Under the pieces are notes generated by a model, which was not told where the DNA came from, searched no databases, and saw only the letters and a list, made by a program, of their open reading frames with translations. Below, piece after piece: positions 53,238-64,000 of a stretch of 64,000 bases of DNA. Each line of letters starts with the position of its first letter. Position 1 is the stretch's first letter. The stretch lies in contig JAHQRK010000014.1 in the NCBI GenBank assembly GCA_019828595.1, positions 806,001 through 870,000 of the forward strand, given 5' to 3'. The position numbers and the translations under genes are program-made. Origin of the DNA: Aphanomyces cochlioides (lineage: Eukaryota; Oomycota; Saprolegniomycetes; Saprolegniales; Verrucalvaceae).

Positions 53238-54442
53238 TACTAATAGAGAGTGGTGTCTTATTAGAGAATGTACAGTATCATAGATTGACTATACTTCGGT
53301 GTGGGATCATCGAGGTGGTCGGATATCATTTTAACTTGATTAAAGTATATCATTTTTTAGTCAAGCTTAGTTTATTTTTATCCAATCAAAGTTCTATATG
53401 CCATGTGGTATCCTCCAATCAGTTTACAGTTAACCTGATTAACAATTGTGGACCACGGTCACATGAATTAACCGCTATGGTGCATTGGAGATGATTTTTG
53501 CCCTCATTGAACACGTTCTTTTGGCGAATTTCATGGCGCGAAGGGATTTCTACGAGAGAAAGACGAGCTGGAGATTTCTGGGCTCCAGGAGCCAAGTAGC
53601 GAGTCTTCAAGGCCATCTGTAGTGATGGGAGAGATCGTCGTCTTCACTGTAGATGCAAGTTTGATTATAATTTTGAGCAAAGTTGTGCAGTGTATATTTA
53701 CGGGATGTAGTCTCCAGGCTGAGCACAAGAATCTGCCATGCCCATCCACTGTCATGTCATTGTCAGTAATGTTTGGCCTGTGATGAAGTTCCTGTTGAGG
53801 CTGCATTTTCTTAGACTTAGAGCTCACCTGTTGGTTAATTTAGTTGATGGACAATGTTCCACGCTGCCAGATTGTGTGTGTTTTGGAAACACCGCCAGAT
53901 TCGTTTGACCATCGTGGACCAAGCTAGGACACAGGTACTCTCTTCAGCGCTGTAACGCCACCAGGAGCTCCATTGACCAAACATGCCATCCCCTCACTTG
54001 TTGGAGGCAATGGTATGCGACCTTCCCACGATTTCCCTCGGTTCTATCATCAGAGTTGGACAAATCCACCGTAGCCAAACCGCCTGTCATGTCGTCGTTT
54101 GCTTGGATTTTGTCGTGAGAAATGACAAGAGGAGTCTGTCGGACAGGAGGTGGATGTAATTTGCCGTTCATGCGATCAACTTCATGTCTCGGCGCCATGG
54201 ATTTCCAACTTCTTCCCGTCCGTTGCTGCTTCGAATTGTTCGTTGCCGGACAACCAACGACTCGCAAGAGGAAGATCAAGTCAGATTCACGGAAGGGTCA
54301 TATGGAACTGTCTTGTGTAATGCGTCGCATCCACAAAAGAATGAGTGATAACCATTACACATGAGCCATTTGGGCTCGACCGGCTCATGTTCATTGGCCA
54401 TGACGATCCGCGCAGATCCGATGCCACTTTCAAATCCAGGCC
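53238..54442. other. Intergenic, no supported gene
   Basis: AT-rich start, then the upstream region of START/FYVE gene 1. ORFs at 53531-54364 lack features. Confidence 0.4.
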
Positions 54443-55750
54443 ATGACCAAGAAACTAGCACTGCCCGTGCCTCAAGGCTTCTTCCGGTGCCCCCCACTGA
54501 CTCCAGCTGCCAAGCGACGGTATGTTCGCCACGGACAACGAGCTCTCGTCGACCTTGTGCAAAAGTCTCAGCTCCGCAATGGACCCATCGAGTGGACTCT
54601 AGACCATGAAGCGAACGGCGTGCGCGTCTACCGCGGCCACGACCCAGAAACGTCGTCGCTCGTCTACCTCAACGTGACGGATATCCATGGCACGTTGGAA
54701 GAAGCTGCAGCCTTGATGAGTGCTGGTGATGGAAGCCGCGATTACTGCGCGACATATCTTGACAATATTCTGGATGCCCAACCGCTCTACGCAATCACAA
54801 CGCCAACAGAGGAACATCCGCACAATGCAGTGACGATCAAGTGGCGCGTTCTGTCGTCCAAGTCTGCTCTCGTCCGTAACCGCGACATGGTGGTGCTCGA
54901 AATCCAAGACGATTTCACTGTGAATGGCATCAATGGATTCGCTCGGTGCATCCGCTCTGTCGACGTTGGTGGAGCATGCCCTGATCTCGAAGGTGCTTTT
55001 GGTTTGGTTCGAGCTCAAGTTCACTTGGATGGCGACCTCTTTATGGAGAGCATTCATCCTGGCTTCGTCACAGTGTGCCGTATCTACCAGTCTGATCTGA
55101 AAGGCAGTGTTCCGTCGTGGTTGACCGCTTTCCTCTCCAAGCGCCGCGTGGCCAAATGTATTGCAAGCATGGATTCCCACTTTCGACACACAAGGCTTCT
55201 CAAGGCCGGTCCACATTTCTTGCCGGAGGAAGCGCTTCAACCGATGGATGCCGTCACCCATTGCACAACTTGCGTGGTTCGATTCTCGCCCCTCGTACGC
55301 AAATGCCATTGCCACGTGTGCGGCCAAGTCATGTGCAAAAAATGCAGTCCGCTCTGGGATGTCCGACGAGCTGCAGCGTTGATGAGTACAGCCACAGCAA
55401 GCATTCGCGTCTGCCGCAGTTGCTCTGCGGCCAATCCATCAAATCAATCCCCGACGAATTCGCAATCCTCCATGGCGTCGTACGCTTCAGGGGGCAGCGG
55501 TGACACCTCGACACTTCGGAAATCGTCCCCGTTAGTCAAGGTCCTCGACACATTCCCCAAGTTGGATGTGAGCATCAGTGCACGCTACGAGAAGGAATAT
55601 AGGCCAGCAGCAGATGCCGCCCTGTGGCAAGACCTCGAGCAAGCTGACAATTCGGCAGAAATGCTCGGTCTCTTGCGGCAGCTCCAAGAACTGGAACACA
55701 CAGACGAGAAGCTCCCGTCGAAGGAAAAACGAGTTCTCCTCACCAACTAG
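54443..55750 (+). CDS. START-domain and FYVE-like zinc-finger protein 1 (435 aa)
   Basis: Residues about 20-245 form a START-like lipid-binding domain (LDHEANGVRVYRG; DGSRDYCATYLDNI; HNAVTIKWRVLSS; VTVCRIYQSDLKG; WLTAFLSKRRVAKCIASM). Residues about 275-335 form a FYVE-related double zinc finger: CTTCVVRFSPL, KCHCHVCGQVMCKKC, RVCRSC; the classical N-terminal WxxD is not evident. A Ser-rich linker and a short C-terminal helix follow. Such proteins are abundant in oomycetes and are thought to bind lipids on endosomal or other membranes. Single exon: the site corresponding to the intron in gene 2 is uninterrupted (VVLEIQDDF). Confidence 0.9.
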   Translation: MTKKLALPVPQGFFRCPPLTPAAKRRYVRHGQRALVDLVQKSQLRNGPIEWTLDHEANGVRVYRGHDPETSSLVYLNVTDIHGTLEEAAALMSAGDGSRDYCATYLDNILDAQPLYAITTPTEEHPHNAVTIKWRVLSSKSALVRNRDMVVLEIQDDFTVNGINGFARCIRSVDVGGACPDLEGAFGLVRAQVHLDGDLFMESIHPGFVTVCRIYQSDLKGSVPSWLTAFLSKRRVAKCIASMDSHFRHTRLLKAGPHFLPEEALQPMDAVTHCTTCVVRFSPLVRKCHCHVCGQVMCKKCSPLWDVRRAAALMSTATASIRVCRSCSAANPSNQSPTNSQSSMASYASGGSGDTSTLRKSSPLVKVLDTFPKLDVSISARYEKEYRPAADAALWQDLEQADNSAEMLGLLRQLQELEHTDEKLPSKEKRVLLTN

Positions 55751-56717
55751 AAGTTATACTATTATTGCCTATTAATCGAAGATATACTCTTCAGTCTAGT
55801 CTTCTCGGTGCGTGTGGCCGCCGCCATTGAATCTCTTCCAAGTTCTTTAGCAAAGATCTGCTTCGGATTTCTTGTGGTGTAAACTGCAGTAATGGTCAGA
55901 ACCAGATCAATTTGACTGTACGCACAGCTGTCATTCTTGTCAAGAAGCGGCTTCATGGCAAAGAAAGGAAGGATGGCACGCTGACAGTTATCACAGTCCA
56001 GAATTATCCAGAGGCAGCAAAGTGTCGTGGTTTTGGTTTTTTTTTATCATTCAAGTTGCCGAGCGGCAAAAAAACATGCGAGCAGAGAAACTCGTAAAAT
56101 CTACGGTCGAGTGAAGAATTGGAATCGCGCATCGTGTTTGTGGCGCCATGCGATCCCGTCTGATGCTGTTCTAAGTTGGGATTCGTCTCAAGAACATATC
56201 GTTCCGGTCGCTCCGTTGAGTATATTTCCTCAAAGGCGGCACGATACATTAGACACTGTGACACTTCATTGATTTGTACCAAGGCACACATACAATCAAA
56301 CTTGTATCCATACCAGAAAAGCAAAGTTGACGAGGTATTGCAGCACTTTCCTCGATTCAAAGTTGTCTAGCAATGTGACGATCGAAACTGCTGAGAATAT
56401 GACAATTTGTCGCTGCTCTTCCTCTTTCATGCAATGATTGTTCTCGTGCAACAACTTATATTGTAGCTGATGATTCCGGAGAATGCATTTCAAAAATTCC
56501 TGGTTCCTGACACAGGAGTAAGAGCAGGTAAGAAGCTCAGTGAATCTTCTCGAATAGAGAATAACGTAAACGACCAAATTAAGAGGAGTCAACCAGTTTT
56601 TGAGGAACATTCGTGAGCCAATCAAAATGATTTCCCTTTTCGCGCCAAACCTTTTAAGTTTAATGGTGATCACGAACAGTACATTTTTCCAAGACCACTC
56701 CAAAGGATGTCCAACCG
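55751..56717. other. Intergenic, no supported gene
   Basis: Between START/FYVE gene 1 and the third pogo-type transposase. I could not identify the transposon's left terminal repeat here. Confidence 0.4.
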
Positions 56718-58217
56718 ATGTCGCGCTCTCGATACACCCGCGAGGAGCTACTGAAAGCAATTGAAATGGTCAAACAAGGGACACAAGGAACGTTTGCTGC
56801 TAAAAAGTTCCGTATACCCCACAAATCTTTGATGACCAAGGTGTCTGCGTCGAAGAAAGGAACTCTACAAGACCCCAAGCGACGCGGACCAAAACCTTTT
56901 TTTCCTGTGTCTTGTGAAAATGAGCTGGTGGATTGGGTTTCGTCCATGCAAGCTGACGGTTACCCGCTCGATCGTGAAGAGGTGCTCGTCATGGCGAACA
57001 AAATTGCCAAGCTTTTGGACCCTCTCCGTACCCTCAGTGATGGCTGGTACACAAGATTCATGGACAGACATCCCATTTTGTGTAAGCGAATGGGGCAAAC
57101 AATATTTCGCGTACGCAACAATGTCGATGAAAAGTGTATCGACTTGTTATTTGATTCTATGCAGAGTCAAATCGAGCTGTATGGTTTGACGGCTGAGAGG
57201 ATTTACAACATGGACGAGACATCATTTTTTTCACGAAAGATGTCCAAAAAAGTCATTGCCGTGAGAGGGTCAAAGAATGTGTGGGCAAAATCAATCGCTC
57301 CAAAATTTCACCTGTCAATTGCTGCCTGCGGTAATGCAGCTGGATCAATGCTTCCGCCTTTGTTCATTTTACCAGGCGAGACAATAAGTAGAGATCTCAC
57401 AAAGCTCTCTTCTGTGGCTGGTGCAACAATATCAGCGACCCCCAAGGGTTTCATGAATGAGGATCTATTCCAATCTTGGCTAAAATACTTTGCGGCTGAA
57501 GTTCATGCATCAGTGGAAGGTCCAGTCCTGCTTGTGTTCGATGGTTTATCATCGCATTATTCACGAGATATTGTTAGTCTCTGTGATGAATGCGGTGTCA
57601 TTTTGCTTTGCTTGCCCTCGAATGCAACCCACTTATTTCAGCCTCTCGATATTTGTGTTTTCAGCTCGTTTAAAGCTGAAATACGTCGTCAAATATTTAG
57701 AACAATGGCCGATGATAGTTTGAATGGATGCAACAAATCGCTCTAACCTTTCTGTATTGTAGATTCTGGTGCTAAATGCTCTATATCTAAGGAAATGGCG
57801 ATTGAAATTGGTTCCAAAGCTTGGTCAACTCATATATCGGAGCAAAACATGCGGTCTGGGTTTACGTCGTCTGGGCTGTGGCCTCTCGACAAGTCCAAAA
57901 TGATGTACAGGTACCACTTGTTCCAGCAAGGGTGCGTCTCGGCAAACTTTGAGCACGCCGTCTGGATCGAGAGACGTTCAGAAATTCAAAAGGATCTTTT
58001 GATCTTACCAGCAGCACCTTGGACAACTGGAGGCAGACGTAGTCGAAAAAGAATTGATGTTGGCGCTCGCGTCTTGACGCTAGGTCTGCTCGACGAAATT
58101 GATGCTACGAGGGAAGAGCAGAAAGAAGCACTCAAGACAAAGAAACGAAACCAAACACAGCGAGCAACGAAAAGGCGAAAGAAAGACAAGTCCATTATTG
58201 CTGAGGTGACTATTTGA
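56718..58217 (+). CDS. Pogo-type transposase 3 with one intron (484 aa)
   Basis: ATG 56718. HTH (YTREELLKAIEMVKQGTQGT; AAKKFRIPHKSL), then CENP-B-like region (PFFPVSCENELVDWV; SDGWYTRFMDRHP), DDE core YNMDETSFFSR, LLVFDGLSSH and FQPLDICVFSSFK. An intron at 57718-57762 (45 nt, GTTTGA..TTGTAG) joins MADD to NSGAKCSISKEM and restores the frame through to 58217, giving a basic, Lys-rich C-terminus. If splicing is right the gene is intact. Terminal repeats were not found. Confidence 0.82.
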
Positions 58218-59805
58218 CAAGATAAGGATCCATAATACATAGCGTACTTACTTTAACCAAGCGGCGTCGAGGCGGCGCAAGGCGCGATAGCGCACCGATT
58301 CACGGCGACAAGCAGGAAACCAACGACACGAAAAGCCAGACCAGAGACAAGCAGCCACACCGGAGCCACACCAAAGACGAGAAAGCAGCCAAACCAGTGA
58401 CAAGGAAAAGGCAGGAGACTGACCGAAAAGCAGCGAAGGAATGACCACACCAGAGACAAAAAAGAACGAGGCGAAGCAGACAACCAAAACAGGGACAGGC
58501 AAGAGCGCAGCGAGGCAAGAAGACAAACAAGAACGTGGCACGGGAGAAGGACGCAAGAGCAGGTCGGCTTGAAGGTCGATGTGGTAGCTAGTAACATGAT
58601 AAGGACCTGTAGTGTATGATAGAAGTACCTCTTGTTGCCCATTTTGGCTTGACGCTCGCACAGATGTCCGCCTTCACAGTTTTGCTTTGATGGGAATATC
58701 CGAAAGTGATGGATTCTGCCAACTGAATATTAGGATACTCTTTAATTATATAACTGTTTAAATATAATGTAATATTTCAGAAACTAATAACCTAACCCTA
58801 GAGAGAAAGAAAATCTACATACTTTAATCAATACAAAATGTTCCTCAAAAACTGGTTGCCAATATGGCAATATTCGCGGTGATGGCTGTTTCAATAGATA
58901 GGACTCTACAAGAAGAGTTTTCTGTAAAAACTGATAACTTTGATTGATTCATATTCACCAGGATGAAAAAAGTCGAAAAATTAAATCCCGAGTTCGAAAG
59001 ACCTCATGCTCGCCGAGATTGTGCTCTTCAAGTGGGGCGAGTCAAAATGTTCCTCGTAAATTCGTCGTTTACGTTACGCCGAGATTGTCGCCTGCGATGT
59101 CTTTGGGCGGCCGTTGCCGCACTCACTTCACTGGCATCCCCTTGTTGCTAAAAATAGATTACTCCAACCAATCAAACAACTTCACTTTGGAAAGTTTGGA
59201 GTCAATGGACAAAAGCCAAGCTTTCAATTTCACTGCATTGAGTTGTCTTTCATCATGTCCTGATTGAGTTTGTCCGCTTGGATAGCTTGGTCAGCTCAAT
59301 TCTCTCTTGGGAAGTGGACAAACCTGAGAGACATAAATGGATTTTTTCAACCTAGGACTTAACTGAAAGCGGTGATTGAAGTGTTTTACCTTTTGTCCCT
59401 CGCAATATTCATGGCGCACAGATAGATCGCAGAGAGGGTGGTTATCATAGTGTTCTATCCCTGACTCGTCCAACTAAACTCCGTCATAACCTCAATGTCA
59501 AAGTGATACCAAATGTCCTTCTTGTTTTATTCCCACGTGCATCCATGAGCTCATCCCCACCGACGTAGTTTAAATGACAATAATGTTTCACCAGTCGCAT
59601 TGGCTGCCTTTGGGTTCACATCCCGACGCACAGTTTCCTTGACCAACAAGGTACTCAGAGCGGTGCGCCTAACGTTCAAGGTTAACTTGTTCTTGTTGGT
59701 ATCAATCCCTCGGTACTCTCAAAGGACTTCGGAGTGGTTAAGCACACTCTTCACACAGAAATCAAACCAAGCTCCATATTAATAGCATCATAATTAAAAG
59801 TATTC
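58218..59805. other. Spacer with a strand-biased purine/AC-rich block
   Basis: 58265-58570 plus strand is poor in T and built from repeats of words like ACCAGAGACAA and GACAAG. Similar words flank it: GATAAGGATCC (58222) and GATAAGGACC (58600). The opposite strand therefore shows long empty ORFs. The remainder (58660-59805) holds no supported gene. Confidence 0.45.
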
Positions 59806-61506
59806 TTATTGATAGTAGTGTCGTCGGTCAACTTGATGTGTTGGACGTTCCACTTGATATGCTGGATGTTCCGCTTGATATGTTGGATTTTTCATTTGAT
59901 AGATTGAACGATCTGCTTCATATGCTCGACGATCCGCTTGATATATAGGTCTTTCGGCTTGATATGCTGGTCGTTCGGCTTGATAAGTTGGACATTCTGC
60001 TGAATTAGCTGAACGTTCATCTTGTACAGGTCGTTCCGCTTGACATGCTGCAGGTCGCTCTGTAAATCGGTCCTCCAAATTCAGTGTCTTCAAATGATTG
60101 TAAAGCTGCAGCAATCGGCGGGGGGATGCACTGTCTTCAGGATTGTTTATATCCATCATGATCACCGACGGCGATGATGAACTGCTGGCTGGGGTAAAGC
60201 ACATTTTTTCCTTTGAATCACGGGACGATCCTGACGACGTGGAGGTCCCTCGATGACCTGGGCGTGGTTGACCCCCGATCACCAAACGGCTGTATTCATG
60301 GGCTTTTACCCCCTTTGGTCCAGCTCGACGATTCATGGCTGACTCAATGTCGTATTCATCGTATCTTGATCCTTTCACGCTTTCATCATCAGTTCCAGCG
60401 GTTTCGGATGAGTACGTCGAGTGCAACATTCGTCGGACAGACACATTGGAGGAACAACTTGTACAAACGCGTACCATACGCTTCACAGGCCGCTGTCGCC
60501 CCACACGACGACCAGTTTCAATGGCCCATTGCATGTTGCACTTCTTGCAAAGGACTTCTCCACATTTGTAGCAATTGGTCTTTCGATTCACAGCACTGAA
60601 TTTGTGCATACACAGAGCGCAATTTGACCGGCGACCTTTGGGGACCATGGCATATTCTGGAAGGAAGCCATTGGTAGCCTCGAGGGCCAAAACGCGCTCA
60701 TGGCGAAAGCTGTCCTCGAGGGTTGTCATACACTTTGACACTAACCCTTTGGAAAAATGAGTGACAATCCACGGTGGAAAGACTCCTTTGATATCCTGTT
60801 GGTAAATTCGGAAGGCGGTCAAATATCCTTCCTTTCGTTCGCTCTTGACAAAGATATCACCGCCATTCCACATGTGGCACCGAATGATACCCAGTGATTT
60901 CTCCAGATCTGGAACGACATGGCCCAAGTCGATCGATGTCATGCATCGGCCAAACCCTTGCAGGCCGTCAATGGTGAAATCGTCACAGTACTACAAATGA
61001 ACATGAGCGTTTCGGCAATGTCTTCTTTTTACCTCCATGAAGACCATGTCGCGATATTTGAATAGAGGCGTGTTCGTCGTCAACGCGCGCCACTTGATTG
61101 CAATGGAGTTGTGCGGGTGTTCTGCCGTCGGGGTCGCGATGGAATAAAGGGTCTTCAAATCCACCACTGTGTCCTTATAGTAGGTTGCGCAGTAGTCGCG
61201 CGAGCCGTCTTCGCCTGCGCTCATCATGTAAGCGGCTTCATCTAGTGTGCCTTGGACTTCAGTAACGTTCAAGTACACGGCTTCGTGTCCTGCTGGCAAG
61301 GAAAAGTCTTTCCCACGGTAAACCATCACGCCTTTGATCTCGTGGTCGAATACCCACGAGATGGGACCACCTCGTAGGCGAGTCTTCTCAACGAATTCCA
61401 AGAGAGCCTTTTGTCCATATCGAATATGCTGATATCGCTCCAAGTCTGACAGCGGCGGCGCACGGAAGAACCCATCAGGGAGCGGCAATACCTTCTTGAG
61501 GCCCAT
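59806..61506 (-). CDS. START-domain and FYVE-like protein 2 with heptapeptide repeats (552 aa, two exons)
   Basis: Exon 1 61506-61033 and exon 2 60990-59806; the intron 61032-60991 is 42 nt (GTAAAA..TTGTAG) and splices VFME to YCDDFTIDGLQGFGRC, matching gene 1. START-like region (VFDHEIKGVMVYRG; DGSRDYCATYYKD; HNSIAIKWRAL; FRIYQQDIKG) then FYVE-related zinc finger (CALCMHKFSAV; NCYKCGEVLCKKC; RVCTSC). The C-terminus differs from gene 1: a long polar linker followed by about eight tandem heptads of type xYQAERP. Convergent with gene 1 across the pogo element. Confidence 0.9.
59809..59988 (-). repeat. Coding 21-bp tandem repeat (heptad xYQAERP, about eight units)
   Basis: Units such as TYQAERP, AYQAERP, IYQADRR, AYEADRS, TYQAEHP, AYQVERP, THQVDRR follow each other without gaps at the 3' end of START/FYVE gene 2. 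Confidence 0.85.
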
Positions 61507-62340
61507 AATGTGAAATCTCAACTGCGTGTTGTCGTGCACTTGTCATTCGTCCCATGAGATGAAACAAAAAAATAATCACCTTGATCTGAAATTTATATTG
61601 AAAATAGAATTTATAATTACAATTTACAATCATATGGATCGGAGAAATTGAAGCCATTTCTGACTTGCGTGACGTATTCAGAGCGGGTTAATCCCCCTTT
61701 GCACGTTAATCTTGCATGGCTTTACGTTTATGTATTCTTTCTTGATCGATGGATGTCATAGTTCGTGCTCCCTCGTAACAAGGTGCTGCATCGGACCTCC
61801 GAATGAAAACCTTGGAAGAAACTTTCTTCGTCCGAGGCTAGAATAAGTTATATGGGTGCGGTTGGAATGGAGGCAGTTCAATCGAGTACGTCGTGCAATC
61901 ATTTGTTACAAGTGCATTTTAGGCGCATTTCACGAGCAGGCAAGAGGCATCCAAAACAAGCGTGATGGCCGATCCCACTTGGGTCGCTTGCTCAGATGGA
62001 AGAGACTTCCACGTGGTCGATTCACGTAGGGTCGAGACTTTGTCTTTCCAACGACACAAGTTCGAGTGGGCGAATGTAAAATTTCAGCTTCATGAGAGAG
62101 GCCAATGAGAATTAGCAACATGTCAAGCTTATCTGAATGAAAGAACTTTCGATCTGTGAATTTTATCGTGCTTTATCATGTCAAGATCGTGGTGTGCTGA
62201 TCACGAGCTTCGAAAGTATAAATGAGACCACGCCAAACAAAAGGACGGTTAAGCCATCTTTTGACTTTTGAGAAAAACCACTTTTTGCAAAAAGTACCAC
62301 TGTCGCAGTCCCATCCACTCTTTCGGAGAAACGAGCTCAC

Positions 62341-62462
62341 AAATGAGCAATTTTTATATACTTATTCCAAGTACAAAAATGAGCAATTTTTATTTACTTT
62401 ATCCAAGTACAAAATTAGCAATTTTTACATACTTTATCCAAGTACAAAATGAGCAATTTGCG
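62341..62462. repeat. Tandem repeat, unit about 36 bp, 3.4 copies
   Basis: The unit begins AAATGAGCAATTTTTA and ends ATCCAAGTACAA; copies start near 62341, 62377, 62412 and 62449, with few differences. Confidence 0.85.
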
Positions 62463-62604
62463 ACAAGTTCGTTCATTGTTGTCAGCACTTCCAACCAACA
62501 TCAACTCATTTGACCACTCAAGGTTGTATTGCCCCATATCCATGGCAAATATCCATTTGTCAATTATTTGGTGTGTTGCTCAATACTCGGTGTCATATTT
62601 TGTC

Positions 62605-62659
62605 ACAACTGCCACGTCCAGCATCATCGTGCACCCATGATGCTGGACGTGGCAGTTGT
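62605..62659. repeat. Perfect 23-bp inverted repeat with 9-nt loop
   Basis: Arms 62605-62627 and 62637-62659 (core GCCACGTCCAGCATCAT against ATGATGCTGGACGTGGC) are exact. It lies just outside the Helitron 3' end. Confidence 0.9.
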
Positions 62660-62671
62660 CGATAATACTAA

Positions 62672-64000
62672 CTAGGGTGAGGCCAGGGCTACGCCCCTGG
62701 GTGGAGTGTTTTGCTTTGGAAATAACAAAGATTTGATCACACACATGAAACGTTTGAAGCCATACTATGAATTTTGAATTTGATTCAGGCCCAGTTCGAA
62801 GTAAAAAATATAAGTTAACGCTGAGGATTCTGATTGGCTACTGTTGACTGACGAATATTTTTTTTCGTCAGGAGATAAATCATATACCCAAGTTCAGATT
62901 GCACAATCTGTGCGATCGATGAGTAGATCGAGGTCATCGTTGGTTGACAACCACGTACTTCTTCATCTTGTAATACTGTAACGTTGAATCTAAGTATAAG
63001 GTGCGTATTTTGGGGTTAGCTAATCTCGAGGATTTATCGTCCAATTCATCGGTACGATGCAATTGGACTTGATCCAGGAAGTCACGGCAATTCCACAACA
63101 ACACAGTGTAAATATTTGTAAGAACATGATAACGTTTGTTAGTTATGGATGAAGTTTTATGGAGTCCTGCCTATTGTAATGCTTCTTGATACACAATGTT
63201 TTTCGTGTAGATTCCAGGCAGTCCATCGTACTGTCCATTAGCGACCAAAAACTGAATGTTGCCTTTTGCTTGGGCTCTTGACATGGCGACGTAAAGCTGT
63301 CCATGCGAGAAGACGGGTTCTGGAAGGTAGACGCCCACGTGAGAAATCGTTTGACCTTGAGCCTTGTGAATCGTCATTGCAAAGGCAACTTGAACAGGAA
63401 ATTGTCTTCTGCGTAGCTCAAATGGGTAATTGTTTTGCTCACCATCGTGAATTGTAGTAGTTCGGGGAATGTAAACGATCTTGTTCGTGTGGGAGCCGTT
63501 CATAATTTGAGCCTTGATACATCGTGTTTTCAGCTCAAGAACAATTAAACGTGTTCTGTTGTACATGCCTTCCGAAGTACACAAATTACGAAGCAGAATA
63601 ATGGGGCAACGAACTTTCAAATGCAACTTGTGGCTGGGGAAGTTGTTGATGTCTATAGAATTCAGAAACTCGATGGGGAACTCGCATGCATTTGTGTCCG
63701 AGTTGGGTTTGTCAGCAACAGAAACGGCGGACAAATATGTCATTTCACAGTCGGAAGTGAGTCGCTCAAGAAGTGTTGTGTTGATGTCAGCAACAACACT
63801 ATGTTTGGGTGCAAAGATAGCTCGACATCCAAAGTACGATCTAAGTGCATTGATGCGCAGGTTGTTCATGTCTTGATAGACGCTGTGAAAAAAAATGACC
63901 CCAAATCATCAGGCGACTTGTATGGAATCGCCAAATCATCAGGTAGTCGAATGTAATCGGCACCGAGTTCGGTACATGTGGGGTATGTTCCATGACCAAT
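62672..64000 (-). mobile_element. Helitron, 3' portion (continues beyond the window)
   Basis: Read on the minus strand, the helicase gene is followed about 500 bp later by a GC hairpin CCAGGG-GCGTAG-CCCTGG (62700-62683), 7 nt, then CTAG (62675-62672) followed by T: the hairpin plus CTRR-T arrangement of Helitron 3' ends. The 5' end is outside the window. Confidence 0.75.
63171..63955 (-). pseudogene. Helitron Pif1-type helicase, C-terminal part, frameshifted
   Basis: 63869-63171 contains late SF1 helicase motifs: ILLRNLCTSEGMYNRTRLIV, VAFAMTIHKAQGQTISHVGV and FSHGQLYVAMSRAQ. Upstream the reading moves frame at an eight-T run (near 63888), continuing as RLPDDLAIPYKSPDDLG. The replication-initiator part must lie outside the window. 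One homopolymer shift may be decay or a sequence error. Confidence 0.8.

Larger units (their letters stand above)
61507..62671. other. AT-rich spacer with tandem repeat and hairpin; no gene
   Basis: Upstream of START/FYVE gene 2. Contains the 36-bp repeat at 62341-62462 and the long hairpin at 62605-62659, and borders the Helitron end. Confidence 0.5.

Noticed and set aside
58248..58661. Leu/Ser/Cys-rich minus-strand ORF
   Set aside because: It is the complement of a T-poor repeated block; two frames are open for the same reason and no protein family is visible.
62605..62659. The 23-bp hairpin as the Helitron terminal hairpin
   Set aside because: On the helicase strand no CTRR-T follows it at the right distance, while the GC hairpin at 62683-62700 is followed by CTAG and T.
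1..64000. CRISPR arrays, rRNA and tRNA genes
   Set aside because: No spaced direct repeats of array type, no rRNA core motifs and no complete tRNA A/B box pair were seen.

Overview
The window looks like a gene-sparse, transposon-rich segment of an oomycete nuclear genome, probably Saprolegniales and perhaps Aphanomyces-like. This is an inference from gene content: serine/threonine-rich Kazal surface protein, lineage-style AAAP amino-acid transporters, START+FYVE-like proteins, alpha-dioxygenase/haem-peroxidase relatives, Ty3/gypsy chromoviruses, pogo, MULE, hAT and Helitron elements, and introns of only about 40-55 nt with GT..TAG ends. No rRNA, tRNA or CRISPR was recognised.

Layout. 1-6.44 kb: a cluster of small secreted cysteine-rich protein genes in a large imperfect inverted duplication centred near 3.3 kb. 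Two outer genes are a working copy and a decayed copy, two inner copies share a TGA at a conserved Cys codon, and two further genes lie in the centre. 7.66-8.80 kb: a multi-exon PDZ-domain gene. 9.0-10.6 kb: a membrane-anchored Kazal protein. 12.6-22.5 kb: two convergent AAAP transporter genes, both broken. One has a 1-nt deletion. The other is split by a hAT element with an 8-bp target duplication, and that hAT is itself split by a complete 5.9-kb Ty3/gypsy element with a 5-bp target duplication.

24.9-37.3 kb: a second convergent AAAP pair, both intact, with a second, reverse-oriented and degraded gypsy element between them that carries two antisense gene-like ORFs. 38.1-42.3 kb: a MULE with about 90-bp terminal inverted repeats and a 10-bp target duplication, containing an intron-rich decayed MuDR transposase and a nested Tc1/mariner-type transposase broken by a perfect 122-bp palindrome. 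43.0-44.7 kb: a 3'-truncated DNA transposon of undetermined family. 45.2-49.1 kb: two convergent alpha-dioxygenase-like genes identical over about 1.49 kb but divergent at both ends. 50-53.2 kb: two pogo elements. 54.4-61.5 kb: a convergent pair of START/FYVE-like genes with a third pogo-type transposase between them. 62.67 kb to the end: the 3' part of a Helitron with a Pif1-type helicase.

The strongest architectural theme is that every multi-copy host gene family here occurs as an inverted, mostly tail-to-tail pair, and transposons have collected in the spacers or inside the genes. I found no convincing new multi-gene pathway. The unusual content is structural: nested insertions with exact footprints, fold-back palindromes, a sharp gene-conversion tract, and a shared Cys-to-TGA change.
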